Assembly: GCF_030656345.1 (NCBI RefSeq)
Contig: NZ_JAUSNR010000019.1
Span: 372,001 to 436,000, forward strand
DNA from: Pseudotabrizicola sp.
Lineage (GTDB): Bacteria; Pseudomonadota; Alphaproteobacteria; Rhodobacterales; Rhodobacteraceae
Length of the DNA: 64,000 bases
Direction: 5' to 3'
The notes below the pieces were generated by a model that worked only from the letters and a program-made list of their open reading frames with translations, was not told the DNA's origin and did no database searches. This document shows, one piece after another, positions 62,664 to 64,000 of this stretch. Positions within the stretch are counted from its first letter, which is position 1; every line of letters begins with the position of its first letter. A program made the position numbers and the translations under genes.

Positions 62664-63530
62664 ATGGCGGGCTATGACGATCGTGACGGATTCATCTGGA
62701 TGGATGGCAAACTGGTGGACTGGCGCGACGCCAATGTCCATATCCTGACCCATGCCATGCACTACGCCAGCGCGGTGTTTGAGGGTGAGCGGTGCTATAA
62801 TGGCAAGATCTTCAAGTCGCGCGAACATTCCGAACGCCTGCGCACATCGGGCGAATTGCTGGACATGGATCTGCCATGGTCAGTCGATGAGATCGAGGCC
62901 GCGAAAGACGCCGTGCTCAAAGCCAACAACCTGACCGACGCCTATGTGCGGGCGCTTGCCTGGCGTGGCGCGGGCGAAGACATGGGCGTGGCCGCCAAGC
63001 GCAACCCGATCCGCATGGCGATCGCGGTCTGGTCCTGGGGCAATTACTACGGCGACGCCAAGTTCAAGGGCGCGAAACTCGACATTGCCAAGTGGAAACG
63101 CCCGTCGCCCGACACCATTCCGCACGCGGCCAAGGCGGCGGGCCTGTACATGATCTGTACCATGTCGAAACACGCGGCCGAGGCCAAAGGCTGTTCCGAC
63201 GCGATGATGTTCGATTACCGTGGTTATGTGGCCGAGGCGACCGGGGCCAATATCTTCTTCGTCAAGGATGGCGAGGTGCACACGCCTATCCCCGACGCGA
63301 TCCTGAACGGCATCACCCGCCAGACCGTGATCGGCATGCTGAAAGACATGGGCATCCCGGTGGTGGAGCGCCGGATCGAGGCGTCAGAGCTTGAGTCGTT
63401 CCAGCAATGCTTCCTGACCGGCACCGCAGCCGAGGTGACCCCGGTGGGGCAGATCGGCGACTACAATTTCGAGGTTGGCGCGCTGTGCAAACAGGTGTCG
63501 ACGGATTACGAAAAACTGGTGCGGGTCTGA
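62664..63530 (+). CDS. ilvE: Branched-chain amino acid aminotransferase
   Basis: 288 residues, class IV PLP fold. The family segments GYDDRDGFIWMDGKLVDW, HAMHYASAVFEGER, then MMFDYRGYVAEATGANIFFVK and LNGITRQTVIGM are present. The PLP lysine lies in SKHAAEAKG. It exchanges amino groups between Leu/Ile/Val and 2-oxoglutarate. The ATG at 62664 follows AAAGAGGG; an upstream GTG six codons earlier is in frame. Confidence 0.94.
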   Translation: MAGYDDRDGFIWMDGKLVDWRDANVHILTHAMHYASAVFEGERCYNGKIFKSREHSERLRTSGELLDMDLPWSVDEIEAAKDAVLKANNLTDAYVRALAWRGAGEDMGVAAKRNPIRMAIAVWSWGNYYGDAKFKGAKLDIAKWKRPSPDTIPHAAKAAGLYMICTMSKHAAEAKGCSDAMMFDYRGYVAEATGANIFFVKDGEVHTPIPDAILNGITRQTVIGMLKDMGIPVVERRIEASELESFQQCFLTGTAAEVTPVGQIGDYNFEVGALCKQVSTDYEKLVRV

Positions 63531-63537
63531 TGTGAAA

Positions 63538-63559
63538 ACGGGCACCTTGCGGTGCCCGT
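63538..63559 (-). terminator. Hairpin between ilvE and the small repeat-protein gene
   Basis: ACGGGCACC and GGTGCCCGT pair around TTGC, with TTTT after the stem on the minus strand. It probably ends the minus-strand small gene and may also serve ilvE. Confidence 0.7.
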
Positions 63560-63564
63560 CTGCC

Positions 63565-63747
63565 TTAGGCCGTCCGGCCCCGCGCGATGCGCAGGAACTG
63601 CGCCAGGCGTGATGCGCCTGCAGGGGTGCGGCTGGTGTGGAACGCTTCCCGCTTGCCACGGGCAATGCGCAGGAACTGCGCGGTCTTGCTGCCGGTGCTG
63701 GGCGTGCGGGTGTCGGCCTGATGGCGGCCATTGGGGTCACGGTGCAT
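63565..63747 (-). CDS. Small basic protein with a duplicated AQFLRIARG motif
   Basis: 60 residues starting MHRDPNGRHQADTRTP. GGAGG lies six bases before this ATG, so the start is well placed (an earlier ATG overlaps the Shine-Dalgarno). Residues 13-32 and 39-58 are repeats of one another: TRTPSTGSK/SRTPAGASR followed by AQFLRIARG. The protein is rich in Arg and has no signal or membrane helix. I do not know its family; binding of nucleic acid or a partner protein through the repeated helix is a guess. Confidence 0.6.
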   Translation of the reverse strand: MHRDPNGRHQADTRTPSTGSKTAQFLRIARGKREAFHTSRTPAGASRLAQFLRIARGRTA

Positions 63748-63803
63748 GGTGTCCTCCATTGATTACGGGCAGCCATCCTAGCGCAGAATCACCAGAACAC
63801 CAA

Positions 63804-63827
63804 ACGCCCGCGCAGCTGCGCGGGCGT
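63804..63827 (-). terminator. Terminator after ohr
   Basis: A 10-bp stem (ACGCCCGCGC with GCGCGGGCGT) and a 4-base AGCT centre lies about 20 bases beyond the ohr stop on the minus strand. Confidence 0.7.
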
Positions 63828-63846
63828 GGGGCAGGCGCAAACCGGC

Positions 63847-64000
63847 TTATGCCAGTTCGGTTTCCACCTCGATATTGCCCTTGGTCGCGTTGGAATAAGG
63901 GCAGATGAAATGCCCGCGTTCGACCATTTTCTCGGCCACCGATTTCTCGACCCCCGGCAGTTTCACCACCAGCTTCACCTTCAGCCCAAAACCGCCATCA
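63847..64000 (-). CDS. ohr: Organic hydroperoxide resistance protein Ohr (OsmC family), C-terminal part
   Basis: The last 51 residues are visible: ...GFGLKVKLVVKLPGVE, then HFICPYSNATKGNIEVETELA. The CPYSNATKGN segment contains the resolving/catalytic cysteine region typical of Ohr. These proteins reduce organic and fatty-acid hydroperoxides. The N-terminal part lies outside the window. Confidence 0.85.
   Translation of the reverse strand, partial: DGGFGLKVKLVVKLPGVEKSVAEKMVERGHFICPYSNATKGNIEVETELA

Noticed and set aside
1..64000. CRISPR array, transposase, integrase or prophage
   Set aside because: No spaced direct repeats of CRISPR size and no transposase or phage-like protein was seen in any frame.

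Overview
The window looks like an uninterrupted piece of chromosome from a member of the Rhodobacteraceae (Alphaproteobacteria). The reasons are its high GC and dense genes, a bc1 operon with petP/petR-type regulators nearby, a sorbitol/mannitol locus in the smoEFGKS-mtlK order known from Rhodobacter, an FzlA-like GST-fold protein, type B L36, and the dxs-ispA-xseB-histone-deacetylase-like run. I see no insertion sequence, phage, CRISPR array or integrase. Genus cannot be fixed from this stretch.

Layout. 1-7.9 kb: end of an unknown gene, a PstS-like/OmpA fusion, radC, dnaJ-dnaK, a baeRF-like protein and an SH3 protein. 7.9-16 kb: a surface-polysaccharide locus with an ABC-2 export permease, cysQ, galU, two duplicated glycosyltransferases, a GT14-like enzyme and a double-domain sulfotransferase. 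16-24 kb: polyol uptake and oxidation (mtlK, smoS, smoKGFE) with a SorC regulator and a HAD phosphatase. 24-30 kb: ptsN, hpf, lptBAC, an RNase D-like nuclease, tRNA-Leu, an NDUFA9-like protein and uppP. 30-40 kb: glutamate synthase split as gltD - secreted protein - gltB, then mtgA, rpe, gph and fzlA. 40-45 kb: a tightly overlapping minus-strand operon of SPFH, nfeD, histone deacetylase-like, xseB, ispA and dxs. 45-52 kb: dadA, dinB, an L,D-transpeptidase, N-formylglutamate amidohydrolase, tRNA-Val, rpmJ and a GST. 52-64 kb: petABC, thiBPQ under a TPP riboswitch, an epimerase, a methyltransferase, petPR, ilvE, a small repeat protein and the end of ohr.

How the genes work together. GalU supplies UDP-glucose and the glycosyltransferases can build a glycan. 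The sulfotransferase could add sulfate from PAPS while CysQ removes the PAP by-product, and the ABC-2 permease could export the product, although its ATPase is not here. LptABC, UppP, MtgA, the L,D-transpeptidase and FzlA add an envelope theme. The smo/mtl genes import and oxidise hexitols. PetABC is the bc1 complex, and the PetPR-type regulators lie about 6 kb away.

The least explained signals are non-coding. Two homologous arrays of 11-bp direct repeats lie at 2513-2567 and 31659-31713. A set of GTCAGC-type palindromes lies upstream of gltD and of the gene between gltD and gltB. Two near-identical tandem 21-bp operators precede petP. A dispersed hairpin element with GAGTATTT arms occurs at four places, from intact to eroded. 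These are the best candidates for undescribed biology.
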